Assembly: GCF_954871325.1 (NCBI RefSeq)
Contig: NC_088777.1
Location: 22,483,366-22,547,365, forward strand
Source of the DNA: Gordionus sp. m RMFG-2023
Taxonomy: Eukaryota > Nematomorpha > Gordioida > Chordodea > Parachordodidae
Direction of reading: 5' to 3'
Length of the DNA: 64,000 nt
Within the stretch, counting starts at the first letter, position 1. Each line of letters starts with the position of its first letter. Position numbers and translations under genes: made by a program. Shown here in pieces: positions 11,423 through 21,263 of the stretch. The notes under the pieces are model-generated. The model did not search any database. It was not told where the DNA came from and saw only the letters and a list, made by a program, of their open reading frames with translations.

Positions 11423-12430
11423 TTAGGATAGCTCTTTGGCTAGAAGACTACCATTGAAACTGATATAATTAGCTTTGAGAATCGCTATGGATAGTCGTTG
11501 ACGAAGAAAAAAACCCTCTCGAGGTTCTTCTGAGAGTTTGCTGATTTGTGATCCTAAGTTTTTGAAAATGCTAAGGCGAGTTTGCCGAAGGTGCCAAGAG
11601 TGGTTGATATGATTGGGATGAAGCAATGATCGTTCATTATTTCTGTGTATTTAGAAGTTTTAAGTTGTTCCTTCTGGTCAAGGATGTTGATGGCGTGGTT
11701 GGATGGGACCAAGGGGTCAATACAGGAATAGTCCCATACCAAAAGTTGGCCTTTCCTCCATGGGATTTGAGAGATCCCGTCAGGACGTTTACCGTCAGAT
11801 CTAAAAAGACCCTGTGGTTCTAGAGTGGAAGGAATTTGGGCGGATTTCAGAGCATGTTGGATGATTGTAGTGCATTGCTTGTGTCTGATGAATCGTCCAT
11901 TGCAGGAGCGACAATGTAAACTATGTCTACCCTTCGAGTCAACTGGCGAGTTGCACCCTGAGCAGATGTGAGGGTGAGGGATGGAACAATTTAGACGAAT
12001 GCCGATGGCGTGGGTAAATTCATTGTTGGATAGTTGAAGCTGAAGATTGGTAGATGGGATGGCCTCAAGAAACTCATGTCCCATACCATTGAGCAGGGAA
12101 TAGAATAGGGTGCGGTCGGTAGATTGCATGCTAGATAAGAGAGTTTCAACGCAGCGAGCAACCACTGGTGCATCCTAGTCTTTCTGTCTATGGGTTGTGG
12201 GGGGATGAGAATCAGCATTGATCCTTGTTTTCCAAATATCCATAGCCACGATTAAGGAAAGGTCTTCTTTAGAATTATGGGCGGTGGTTATTGGCTTTGT
12301 CAAGAGACTACTCGATATGAAAGTAGTTATTGCTAAGTCATGTGGAGATCTGATGCCGAGAAAACCAAATTTGATTGGAAGAGTTGCTTGGGCCCAAGCG
12401 GCTTCGTTGAATCTGATATTTACTATTTTT
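11423..12430 (-). pseudogene. LINE zinc knuckle and restriction-like endonuclease segment
   Basis: Downstream of the RT the minus strand encodes CSGC...GRHSLHCRSCNGRFIRHKQC, a Cys/His cluster, then the nuclease core: an acidic EPQGLFRSDGKRPDG stretch followed by GQLLVWDYSC, matching the PD-(D/E)xK pattern of LINE endonucleases. A TAG lies in frame near 12177 and a one-base shift near 11565 separates ALAFSKT from LGSQISKLSEEPREGFFLRQ. The protein would end at KELS near 11423. The breaks make it inactive. Confidence 0.8.
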
Positions 12431-13986
12431 CGGTTAAGTCCTTTATTCCTTTTTCGTAAGTTTGGAGAGGAATAGGATATTTAAAAATTGGTGTTGACCG
12501 AAGTGCGTAAAGAATCCTTGGTATAAAAAAGAAATTTTTTAGCAAAAAAAAGGACTTGTGTGATGGAAGAAGTGTAAAGATTTCCTCCAGTTTAAGGAGT
12601 ATGTCAAGTGTGGAATGAAGAAAGGTGCTTATTGCCTCGTGTCCTCCTACAGGCGATCCTAGATGTGTTAATTCAACGCTTGATGTGAATTTGAAATCGT
12701 GAGTGTTGGGAGCATTAGAATTTAAATGTGAGAATTCAGATTTGCTCTGGTTAAGCGAAAGTCCAATGGCTGTGCCCATTTCTTTAATTATGTTGACTGA
12801 TTTGGTAATTTCACTACAGGGACCACTCAAGATTCCATCATCAATATACCAAGCGTGGAGCGATAGAGTACATGAAGAGTTTATTGATTTTATCATGTCA
12901 TTGATTCCAAGACTAAAGAGAAGGGATCCGAGAGGGTCACCCTGTTGGATACCCTCGACAGAAAGTATCTTTTCTTTGTTGAATTGTAAGATTGTTGGTG
13001 ATTGGTAGCAAGAGAAAAGAAATTTGGTGTAAGCGGGGAAATGGAAGCAAGTTGAATGTAGGAACGTGTTGCGCGAAAGAGTGTTGTAGGTGTTAGAGAA
13101 GTCAATTTTTACTGGGGATTCGTTTTTTGGGTAATTTTCAAGGTGAATTCTTGTTAAGTGCACAGCAGTTTCACACCCACCAGGTATCCCTACACCAAGT
13201 TGGTAGGGGCTTAGAATGTGTGCGGCATCGTGTTTGATTCTAGATGCGATTAATTTAGCGACCAATCTACGGTATGTTGAACCAATGGCGATGCGAATGT
13301 CCTTGTTTGGTTTTTGGAGTGCGATGAGTCTGGCACCGAAGAGTAAAGGGGTAATAAAGCTGGGTACGTCTCCATTTAGGATTTTGTTGACTAAGTTTGT
13401 GATTTTAGTGAGAATTGAAACCTGTGTACAGATCACAGGAGAGGTAATGTCCTGTAAAAAAATTGGTCTAATCCCATCTAGACCATGAGCCGAATCCCGA
13501 TGAAAAGATAGGATTGCTTTCCTTACTTCTTCCTGTATGAAGTCGGCTGCACAATGAGAGTAGGGTTGGGGCAATATTGGCATAAATGTTGTTGTGGGAT
13601 GCTTTGATTGAAGCTTAATTAAGGTATCTAAATTGGATTCCGCCAGAGTGTCATTGGTTGAAATGAGTTTGAGGACCCCTTTGATATTAAGACTGTCAAT
13701 TTTCTTCGAAATCAATGAGGCTTTTTGTTGAAGTGGGGGTTTTTTTTTGTTTTTGGGATGTCTGGAGATTTGGGATTTATGAAGATGAGTGTTGATGTTT
13801 AAACAGGCATCTTTTATTTGTTGAGTTAAGGATTTTTGGAGTGATATGTCAGGTATTTTGAAAGTATTGTACCCGAAGTTTAGAAATTTTAACCATTCTT
13901 CTTCTTTGTTAAAATTTTGCAAAAGATAAGATTTGCAGTTGCTGAGAGATTTAGCTACTTGTATTCTCGCTCCTTTGGGTATTCTC
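12423..13986 (-). pseudogene. LINE reverse transcriptase segment
   Basis: An open 499-aa stretch (12423-13922) plus in-frame upstream codons carries the RT blocks in order: AHGLDGIRP, then LFGARLIALQKPN, the block with IAIGSTYRRLVAKLIASR, LSPYQLGVGIPGGCETAVH, the catalytic KIDFSNTYNTLSR (first Asp), ILSVEGIQQGDPLGSLLF, and HAWYIDDGILSG (catalytic DD near 12840-12850). Near 12432 a run of A breaks the frame after DLTEK; the next frame carries straight on. The first catalytic motif (FSNTYNTL) and the GVGIPGG motif are typical of one RLE/RT lineage common in invertebrates. Confidence 0.85.
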
Positions 13987-13989
13987 GTT

Positions 13990-14847
13990 AATATAATTTT
14001 TAATTAATTTTTGGTATTAGTATTTAATAAAGGATTCAAACTATTAGTATATATTTTTATTTCTATTTTATTTTTTTAGGTTCCAACTTCCTTGATATGA
14101 CAGTTCATCCCAACTGTGACAGTGATGCTGGAGAGAGGATTTGTTAGACAAATAAAACCAGGTTCTCCTTTTCAGTCTAATGCAAATCAATATATAAAGT
14201 GGGACAAGGAGACGTGTCAAACTGTATTCTAATAAAAAAAAATCCAGAAGAACGTAAGAAAAATATGTAAATAAAAGTAGGAAAAATATTTAGAGAAGTA
14301 TTCTAAAAAGAAGAAAATTTATCTTTTAAAATAAAAATTGGATAAAGATTTATTTTTAAAGATGTAGGTTGAAATATAAAAATAATTTTGATAAGATTAT
14401 GTTACAAAATTATGTAGGAATATTATATCTAAAATTAAAAACAAAGAACTATAAAGGTAGCATTCATAATTGATAAAATATAAAGAAGTTTGTGTTTAGT
14501 TATTTAAAGGTGATAATTAGGAATTTTATATTTAGAAATTACTGGTAAAACTAAAAACCATTTGAATTTTGAAACTAATAGAGACTACTTTTAGATTTTA
14601 GAATTATTATTAATTGCATGAATTTTAAGAGTTATTACAAAAATTATATAAATGATATAACTAGGAATTCATTTTACAAAAATATTTGATTTTAAATATT
14701 ATATATTAATATAATTGTCACAATTGAATGAATTTGGTATTGGGAAATTACAACCTAAATATAAAATAGAAATAAAAATTTATACTAAAATTATAGTTTG
14801 AATCCTTTATTAAATACTAATACCAAAAATTAATTAAAAATTATATT
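13990..14847. mobile_element. Inverted-repeat element, possibly LTR-related
   Basis: Arms at 13990-14044 and 14793-14847 are essentially perfect inverted copies (55 bp), and weaker inverted similarity continues inward to about 14095 and 14740. Between them lie about 640 bp of A+T-rich, non-coding DNA. The inner left side (AGGTTCCAACTTCC, later TTCAGTCTAATGC at 14173) resembles the LTR end and leader of the inner LTR fossil, so this may be a fossil with two terminal pieces in opposite orientation. The left arm abuts the truncated LINE exactly. Confidence 0.7.
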
Positions 14848-14865
14848 CTATATTATAATTTTCCG

Positions 14866-15062
14866 ATGTCCTCACTACGTCATCGTGACGTCATGTCATC
14901 GCTACGTCATGTCATCGCTACGTCATGTCATCGCTACGTCATGTCATCGCTACGTCATGTCATCGCTACGTCATGTCATCGCTACGTCATGTCATCGCTA
15001 CGTCATGTCATCGTTACGTCATGTCATCGTTACGTCATGTCATCGTTACGTCATGTCATCGG
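14866..15062 (+). repeat. 16-bp minisatellite CATGTCATCGCTACGT
   Basis: About 12 head-to-tail copies. The first copy contains TGACGTCA; later units carry CTACGTCAT and the last three GTTACGTCAT. These resemble CREB/ATF-type bZIP half sites by sequence, though function is untested. Open frames read through the array only because the unit lacks stops. Confidence 0.95.
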
Positions 15063-15119
15063 TACCTATTTTTATTTATTTGTTGATTTTATACAAACAG
15101 ATGATCCCATAACTTAATT

Positions 15120-15510
15120 TTTTATGCAACTGTAGGAGGCCATATTAAAACCAATTGTCAAAGTATTACATTATTTACTAAATATTACAAAATATTAATA
15201 TTTTATATAGAAATCAATTTACTTATGAGGTGGGCTTGAGAAAATCTTTTTAAAATATTAAGATCTTGGATGCTTGGAAAAAGTAATACATTATTTACAA
15301 ATTATTAATATTGATTGGGATTTTTAATGTTTAATGTTAGTCTTATGTTAATATACATTAAATATATCTATTTACAAAATATTACAAATTATTAATATTT
15401 TATATAGAAATTCAATTTAACAGATCTATATCTTAAGTTTTCTATTCAACTGTAGGAGGCCATATTAAAACCAATTGTCAAAGTAATACATTATTTACTA
15501 AATAAGAGTT
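15120..15510. repeat. Direct repeat with CAACTGTAGGAGGCCATATTAA core
   Basis: Two copies, starting near 15127 and 15449, share the core and continue through CCAATTGTCAAAGTA and ACATTATTTACTAAAT. The intervening ATTAATATTTTATATAGAAAT phrase also occurs twice. This looks like an internal duplication of about 320 bp. Confidence 0.8.
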
Positions 15511-15654
15511 ATATCCAATAATACGAGGTAATATTTTTTATTTCTTATAATAATATTAGGGCAGACCTTATTTTGTCATGATTCTCTAATAAGTGGTTTG
15601 CCCAGGCTTTCTCAGTTTCCCTTATTACGAATTCACATGTTTTTTTTTGCATCA

Positions 15655-16135
15655 AAGATTTCTCATTCATTAATTATAAATTAAATATCTCTAGGCTTGG
15701 GAAATTTTTTTCAAAATTATTATGGGTTGGACTGGGCTTAAAAAATATTTCTCAAAATTAATATTGGCTTGGTTTTCAAAATTATTAGGGATTGAGGTGG
15801 GCTTGAGAAATTCTTTTTAAATTATTAAGATCTTGGAGGCTTGGAAATTTTTTCCAAATATTGTAGGCTTGAACCTATATTGGGATTTTTTAATGTTAAA
15901 TGTTAGTCTTATGTGAATATTTTTATAAAGAAATATATTTTACCTGTAGACTAATTGGTAAATCAGAGATTTCCCCTTCATTAATTATAAATTTAATATC
16001 TCTGGGCTTGGGAAAATTTTTTCGAAATTATTATGTGTTGGACTGTGTTTAAAAAATATCTCTTATATTTATATTGGCTTGGTTTTCAAAATTATTAGGA
16101 ATTGAGCTATGCTTGAGAAATTTTTTCCAAAATAA
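15655..16135. repeat. Segmental duplication, unit about 310 bp
   Basis: The blocks beginning near 15665 and 15978 both run CATTAATTATAAATT, CTTGGGAAA, a TTGGACTG phrase, and ATTGGCTTGGTTTTCAAAATT, then GCTTGAGAAAT. A related piece (GCTTGAGAAAATC...AAGATCTTGG) lies at 15233 and 15803. Copies are about 85 percent alike by eye. Confidence 0.8.
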
Positions 16136-16204
16136 CCATTGTGGTATATCGTGAGGTTATAATCGATTAATCCCGGTTTATACGAATAAGAGTGAACATT
16201 ACTT

Positions 16205-17190
16205 AGTATGATATTATTTTATAATTTAAACAATTTTATATTATTTAAGCATCCTATGTATTTTTAAAGATATCCATTTTGTTGGGCCGCACAATATGCC
16301 CTTTTATCTCTGATGAATATTTTGTCTAACTAACTGAAAAATATATAAAGTACATTATTTTTAATATTTAACTATATCAATATAATAATTTTTAAGGATC
16401 CTACTTTTTTAAAAGTATACCATTTTATCGGATCCACCATTGCTCTATTATCCCTGCTGATTATTTAGTATAACGCACAAAAAAATATACATAGTACATT
16501 ATTTTTATTATAAATAATTTTATATATGATTTTATATCTAATCCAAAAAATCGAATATTTTTTTATAATTTAAATAAATTTTTATTATTTTAAGCATCCT
16601 ACGTATTTTTAAGGCTATCCATTTTGTCGGGCCGCACAATATGCCCTTTTATCTCTGATGAATATTTTGTCTAACTGAAAATTATACAAAGTACATTTTT
16701 AAAATTTAACTAAATTAATATATCAATTTTTAAGGATCCTACTTTTTTAAAAGCTTACCATTTTTGTCGGATCCACCATTGCTCTATTATTCCTGCTGAT
16801 TATTTTGTATAATGCTCAAAAAAATATACAATATTTTTATTATTAATAATTTTATATATGATTTTATATCTATTCTAAAAATCAATATATATTACAATAT
16901 TTATTTTTATTCACTTAAAATTATATATTTATTCTTAAGGTTCCTACCTTTTTTAACAATATTCATTTTTATTCTTTCAATAAAAAATACTAAACGGGGT
17001 TTTCTAATTTTAGGATTTTATATTTATTCCAAAAAAAATACATATTACGGTATTTATATATTATTTAAATTATTCTATACTTATTCACAAGGATCCTATT
17101 TTTTTTTAAGTTTGCCATTTGGTCTCTCCGAATGGTATTTTACTTTATTCCTACCTTATAAAATTAACTTGAGAATTATTTATAATTATA
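16205..17190. repeat. 345-bp dimeric (higher-order) satellite
   Basis: A conserved start AAGCATCCTA / AAGGATCCTA recurs at 16247, 16394, 16592, 16732, 16937 and 17089. Alternate monomers are more alike than neighbours: 16247 and 16592 share GGGCCGCACAATATGCCC, while 16394 and 16732 share GGATCCACCATTGCTCTATTA. The spacing of like monomers is 345, 345, 338 and 357 bp. So the array is a dimer with half-units of about 145 and 200 bp, repeated nearly three times and decaying to the right. The open stretch at 16812-17225 is a chance reading of it. Confidence 0.85.
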
Positions 17191-17260
17191 TGCTTCCTAA
17201 TATTGTGAGCTTGGACCTGTCATGACATCTATCGTAAAAAAATGAATAAAAATCTCATTC

Positions 17261-17289
17261 CCCGTCATTTTTGACGGGCTTTCTACTAG
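17261..17289 (+). other. Helitron-type 3' terminal hairpin and CTAG end
   Basis: CCCGTCA, a four-T loop and TGACGGG form a perfect stem, followed by CTTTCTA and CTAG, then a T. In Helitrons this hairpin acts as the end signal of rolling-circle transfer. Confidence 0.65.
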
Positions 17290-17495
17290 TATAAATAAAT
17301 ACATGATTAAATAAAAAAATGTTATTTATGCTAACGTATTTTTATATAATAAATAAAATCTATAATAAAATACTCTCTAAAAAATTTTTTATATGCAAAT
17401 ATTTAAAATAATTTTACATAGCCTAAGATATATAACTGAGTGTTCATAAAAAATAAGGTTGCCCCCTCCCCGAAAAATTTTTGGCTACGCCACTG
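17290..17495 (+). other. 3' end of hAT element A
   Basis: It matches 45130-45510 of element B (ATAAATAAAATCTATAAT, then GAGTGTTCATAA/GAGTGATCATAA, then a G/C tract) and ends GGCTACGCCACTG. The second target copy GCTAGTAC follows. Confidence 0.8.
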
Positions 17496-17503
17496 GCTAG
17501 TAC

Positions 17504-17543
17504 TATAAAATATGTTCATGTTGAAAAACCCGTATTAAACTAA
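17504..17543 (+). pseudogene. Possible host terminal exon, right half
   Basis: Continuation of the frame of 4292-4404 after the hAT: it reads TIKYVHVEKPVLN and a TAA stop. AATAAA lies at 17629-17634. See the left half for the argument and its limits. From 17544 to 17969 I see only A+T-rich DNA otherwise. Confidence 0.3.
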
Positions 17544-18081
17544 AAAGAGACCTGGCATTCACGCAACAATTCATAATTTTCACGAGAAATTGGTATTTCG
17601 TAAACTTCATTGCATTGAATTATTCACAAATAAAGGAAATAAGCCCAGGAATTAACCGATGCGAATAAAATTGCCAGTCTGGTACGTACCAAACAACTTA
17701 TACTAAAATACCCTCAGTTCATTTCATATGGTTCATGATGAAGAGCTGTTTACAGCAATTTCACTGGTAAATCTGTAAAATGATAGGGTGTTTACGATTA
17801 TGTCGAATTTACTTTGTTGATAGAATTTGCAGAAAAAATTAATTATATGACCCTCTCACAATCTATAAAATTTTATTGAATTAGTTTAAGAATTTGCAAA
17901 TTTATTACTTAAACAAAAAGGGTATAAGTTCATTTGGAACACAGAATATATAGGTTATAGTCTTAGAAGCAGTGGCGTATCCAGGATTTCCTATAGGAAG
18001 GGAGGGTAATTTTTTTTGCGGAAGGGGATGCTTCCCAATAATGGAACCAAATCTCTGTGACATTTAAGCGAGCTAACCCAT

Positions 18082-18285
18082 TTAGCCAAGATTCGGAAGT
18101 AGCATTTCGAAAATATAAGTTTTCAACCTTATAAAGTTGGAAAAGGTCTTTTCATTTGTACATGTTGTAATGAACAAACATGAAAGAATATAAAACAACT
18201 CCAAAAAATTTGGAAATTGAGCCAAGGTTTCCTTACACCGATTGAGCGCATCAATAATATGCATATTTATACAATTCGAATTCAC
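18082..18285 (-). pseudogene. hAT transposase C-terminal dimerisation fragment
   Basis: The 67-aa stretch reads like the hAT dimerisation region: a FPNFLELFYILSCLFIT stretch, then TTCTNEKTFSNFIRLKTYI (consensus TT..SE.SFS.LRRLKTY). It belongs to the 3' end of element C. No catalytic part remains nearby. Confidence 0.75.
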
Positions 18286-18512
18286 TGATTAAATTTATTT
18301 CAGTATCAATATCATAGAAATAAAATTTTGCTATATTTAATTTTACCAATAGTGGCATCAGAAAAAAAAGGATCTTTAGGTAATAAATATGAAGATCGAA
18401 AGACTTGTTTTAATCTAAAATGCGCACTTTTATTTGTGATAAAAAAGTATCTAAGAATGGGATATAAATTGATATTTTAAAATATTCTTCAGTTGAGTCG
18501 ATATTTATATTA

Positions 18513-20828
18513 GGGGAGACCGGGGTAAAGCGATTGACGGGGTAACAATGTTAACGCGAATAACTTTTTAACCATTGAGTATAAAGACCTTAAATTTGGT
18601 GTGAAGATGTATTTTTATATCTAATTTCTTACCTATGTTCATCTTTTAAAAAACTTACCTGGTTTTATATATTTTGTCAAAAAACTGTTTTTTACCCAAA
18701 AAATATAAAAATCAATCTCTAGTATATTTTGCTTTTAGTAAAATTTACATATCCTCAGGATTCAAAATTTGGCACACATGTTCCTTAATGTATTAACTAT
18801 AAAATAAAATTTATCTGACATCTTTAGCTATATTAGAAGTCACGCAATAACGATATATATAATATATGTCACCTAGGGGTAAAGCTGTTATGGGTAAAAC
18901 GGTTAAAATATAAATTATTCACATTAAATTTTTCATTCATTCATTTATTATAATCAAATAAATATTGATATTTAATATTAAAGTTACCAATTGAGCATTA
19001 TTAAAATTATGAAATTAATTCAATTTATTTAATTAATTATATATCATTTTAACTCTATGGAACTGGTATTGTTAATTATTAAAATGAAATAGTTTTATTT
19101 TATAAATAAACAAGATAAGAGGATTTGCATATCAGCTTGCTAAAGAATATGGCAAATCTTTCCCAGAAAGCTGGACAACTAATGGTATGGCTGGAGAGAA
19201 CTGGTTTATGGGGTTTAGAAAACGACATTCCCAACTTTCGATTCGTACCCCTGAAGCTACTAGTCTAGCAAGAGCATATGGCTTCAATCCACAAATGTCA
19301 ATAAATTTTTTGAAAATTTAAAGCTATATAATTCTTATAACTTTGAACTACATAATATATGGAATGCAGATGAAAGTGGTTTCACCACCGTTCAAACTCC
19401 TGCAAAAATTATAGCACAGAAGGGTGCCAAACAAGTCGGCTCTATAACGTCAGGAGAAAGAGGAACGTTAGTTACAATATGTTTAGCCATCAATGCTATA
19501 GGCCATAGCATTCACCATTTTTTATTTTTCCAAGAAAACGATACAAAGATCACTTTATTCGTGATGGGCCTATTGGATCTAAGGGTGTGGGAAACACATC
19601 GGGTTGCATGCAAGAGGAGGAATTTTTATCTTTTTTGGAACACTTTAAAAAATATTCTAGTGCATCCAATGAGAAAAATGTCTAATCTTAGATAACCATA
19701 GCTCTCATTGTTCAATTTCCGTTATAAACTATTGTCGCTCCAATGGGATTGTTATTCTAACACTTCCACCACATTGCTCGCATAAACTCCAACCATTAGA
19801 CAAAGCAGTTTATGGGCCATTGAAAAAGTTTTATAATGGAGCTATTGACACATGGATGAGAAATCATGTGGGGCAACAATTTCAGATTTATGATATTCCA
19901 GGAGAGTTAAAAAATGAAATACCAAGGGCAGTGACACCAAACAATATATTAAATGGGTTCTTAGCATGTGGCATATTTCCTTTAAACCCAAATATATTTA
20001 CAGAACAAGATTATATCTGCTGTAATAATTCAAATGCTAGCTCAAATATTGAATTTGAAAATAATGATGAAAATATTACAGTGACTCAAAATCTTACAGT
20101 GACTAAAAATAATGATAGTGATTTATCTATATTATTGAACGAAAATGTTCCAGATGATATTGATGAACCCTATCATGATATGTTACCATCATGCTCAAAA
20201 AATTATAATAAAGTATTCAATCCTTCATCTATAATACCTATTCCAAAATTATTCAATATTTCATCGGATAAAATATCTAAAAAAAAGAATTCAGAAATAT
20301 TAACATCTACACCTTATAAAAAAAAATTATTAATTCAGAGAAAAAAAAAGATATCAAAAAATAATTGTTTATGTGTTATAATAAAAACTATAAAAATAGT
20401 CGCGAGGGCGATGAATGGCTAAAATGTATAATGTGCCTTGAATGGGCACATTCTAAATGTGCTAATTATGATAATTATTTTACATGTCCTTATTGTATCG
20501 ATTAGTTTTTAAATAAAAATCATAAATAAATCTTAAATTTGTAATATTTGTTAAATAAAACAATAAATATGTGTCAAATATTATTTTAACCACTTTACCC
20601 TAGTGCTTATCCATTTTACCCTGTACCCAGGGTAAAATGGCGAAAATGAGTAGTTTTACATAACAAATCATAGCTCCTAAAATATTATAGATAGAGGGCT
20701 ACACTTTTTTTTATCTTGTAGAAGAGGGATGGGGCTACACATTGATCTATAATTTGTTGTGTTTGACTCTTGTTTAAAATTTTTATGGTAAATATGCAAA
20801 ATGCCTATCGTTTTACCCCGGTCTCCCA
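18513..20828 (+). mobile_element. pogo/Tigger-type DNA transposon
   Basis: Terminal repeats GGGGAGACCGGGGTAAA (left) and TTTACCCCGGTCTCCC (right) are inverted, and TA flanks both sides (18511-18512 and 20829-20830, allowing one changed terminal base), as in the Tc1/mariner superfamily. Inside is a damaged DDE transposase. It lies within hAT element C, so it is the younger insertion. A diverged left end of the same family lies at 60005. Confidence 0.9.
19105..20505 (+). pseudogene. pogo/Tigger transposase with C-terminal PHD-like finger
   Basis: Pieces in order: a CENP-B-type DNA-binding stretch (GENWFMGFRKRHSQLSIRTP, then EATSLARAYGFN), the first catalytic block NADESGFTTVQTPAK with KGAKQVG, the second block LILDNHSSH, then LPPHCSHKLQPLDKAVYGPL with the next frame open from 19820 to 20422. 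The tail encodes a zinc-finger resembling a PHD: CIMCLEWAHSKCANYDNYF then CPYC. At least three frameshifts break the reading, and the N-terminal helix-turn-helix is not seen. Jerky/Tigger-like transposases with such tails are known in insects. Inactive. Confidence 0.8.
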
Positions 20829-21263
20829 TACATCTTAAAAATTGCCTAGTTGAGACGAGATTTAATTAGTGTTATATCATAAAATTTAGCTTTCGATTCA
20901 AAGTATATAAATATTATGAAAATATTCATCTAAATTCATTCTTATTGTATTTACCTGTTCATGTACATTTTCCACCAAATGAATAACCTGAACCAAATCT
21001 AAATTTGGTCTTTGTAAATTTCTACAAAGTAATTAATGTTAATTACTCACAAAGAAAGGAAATTTTAACAAAATTTATTTTTTAAAAATAAGATTTATAT
21101 TGAAAAATTGATATTCAAATATTTGCAAAATTTTGACAGAAAAGAAGGTAGGGGGGGGGGGGGGTAAGATTTTTATTAGCATAAAATGATATTTATGAAA
21201 ACAGTCAAATTTGCGATGGGAAGGGACCCCCCCCCCCGCATTGGTTAAGCGCCTGGTTAGAAG

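Larger units (their letters stand above)
11370..13989 (-). mobile_element. 5'-truncated LINE with C-terminal restriction-like endonuclease
   Basis: On the minus strand one reading, with two frameshifts and an in-frame TAG, gives a reverse transcriptase followed by a zinc-binding segment and a PD-(D/E)xK endonuclease. This is the domain order of RLE-type non-LTR retrotransposons (the R2/R4/NeSL/CRE grouping). Coding is in frame up to about 13989 (ILTRIPKGARIQVAKSL), where it stops at the edge of an inverted-repeat element, so the 5' end is missing. I cannot place the clade from sequence alone. Local G+C is clearly higher than in the flanks. Confidence 0.85.
14847..17289 (+). mobile_element. 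Probable Helitron carrying tandem repeats
   Basis: The right end has the classic Helitron form: a perfect 7-bp stem hairpin (CCCGTCA TTTT TGACGGG, 17261-17278), 7 nt of spacer, then CTAG followed by T. The left end TCTATATTATAATTTTCC starts with TC and a TCTATA-like run usual for Helitrons. There is no target duplication, as expected. The base before TC is T rather than the usual A, which is a point against this exact left border. No Rep/helicase is encoded, so it would be non-autonomous. It is filled with a 16-bp minisatellite, segmental duplications and a 345-bp dimeric satellite. Confidence 0.6.
4405..17495 (+). mobile_element. hAT element A, heavily interrupted by later insertions
   Basis: The left end CAGGGATGTAGACACGGG is followed by a G-rich stretch. 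The right end GGCTACGCCACTG follows a C-rich stretch. Flanking 8-bp copies are GCTCGTAC (4397-4404) and GCTAGTAC (17496-17503), 7 of 8 identical, the size expected for hAT. Its own sequence occupies about 4405-5634 and 17290-17495. In between lie an LTR fossil (5635-11040), a LINE (about 11370-13989), an inverted-repeat element and a probable Helitron. The ends match element B (34711-45510), another member of this family. Confidence 0.85.
17970..21255 (-). mobile_element. hAT element C, interrupted by a pogo element
   Basis: The left end CAGTGGCGTATCCAGG with a G-rich stretch just inside, and the right end AAGCGCCTG after a C tract, are flanked by CTTAGAAG (17962-17969) and GTTAGAAG (21256-21263), 7 of 8 identical. 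The minus strand carries the end of a hAT transposase near 18082-18285. Net of the inserted pogo element (18513-20828) only about 970 bp remain, so the transposase is mostly gone. Confidence 0.85.

Noticed and set aside
12703-13488. Plus-strand frames of 90-101 aa
   Set aside because: They are shadows of the minus-strand LINE reverse transcriptase.
14866-15117. Two repetitive frames reading SLRHVIATSCHRYVM
   Set aside because: They read through the 16-bp minisatellite, which has no stop codon in two frames; there is no start context or flanking coding signal.
16812-17225. 137-aa Phe/Tyr/Ile-rich frame
   Set aside because: It lies across the decaying 345-bp satellite and reflects base composition.
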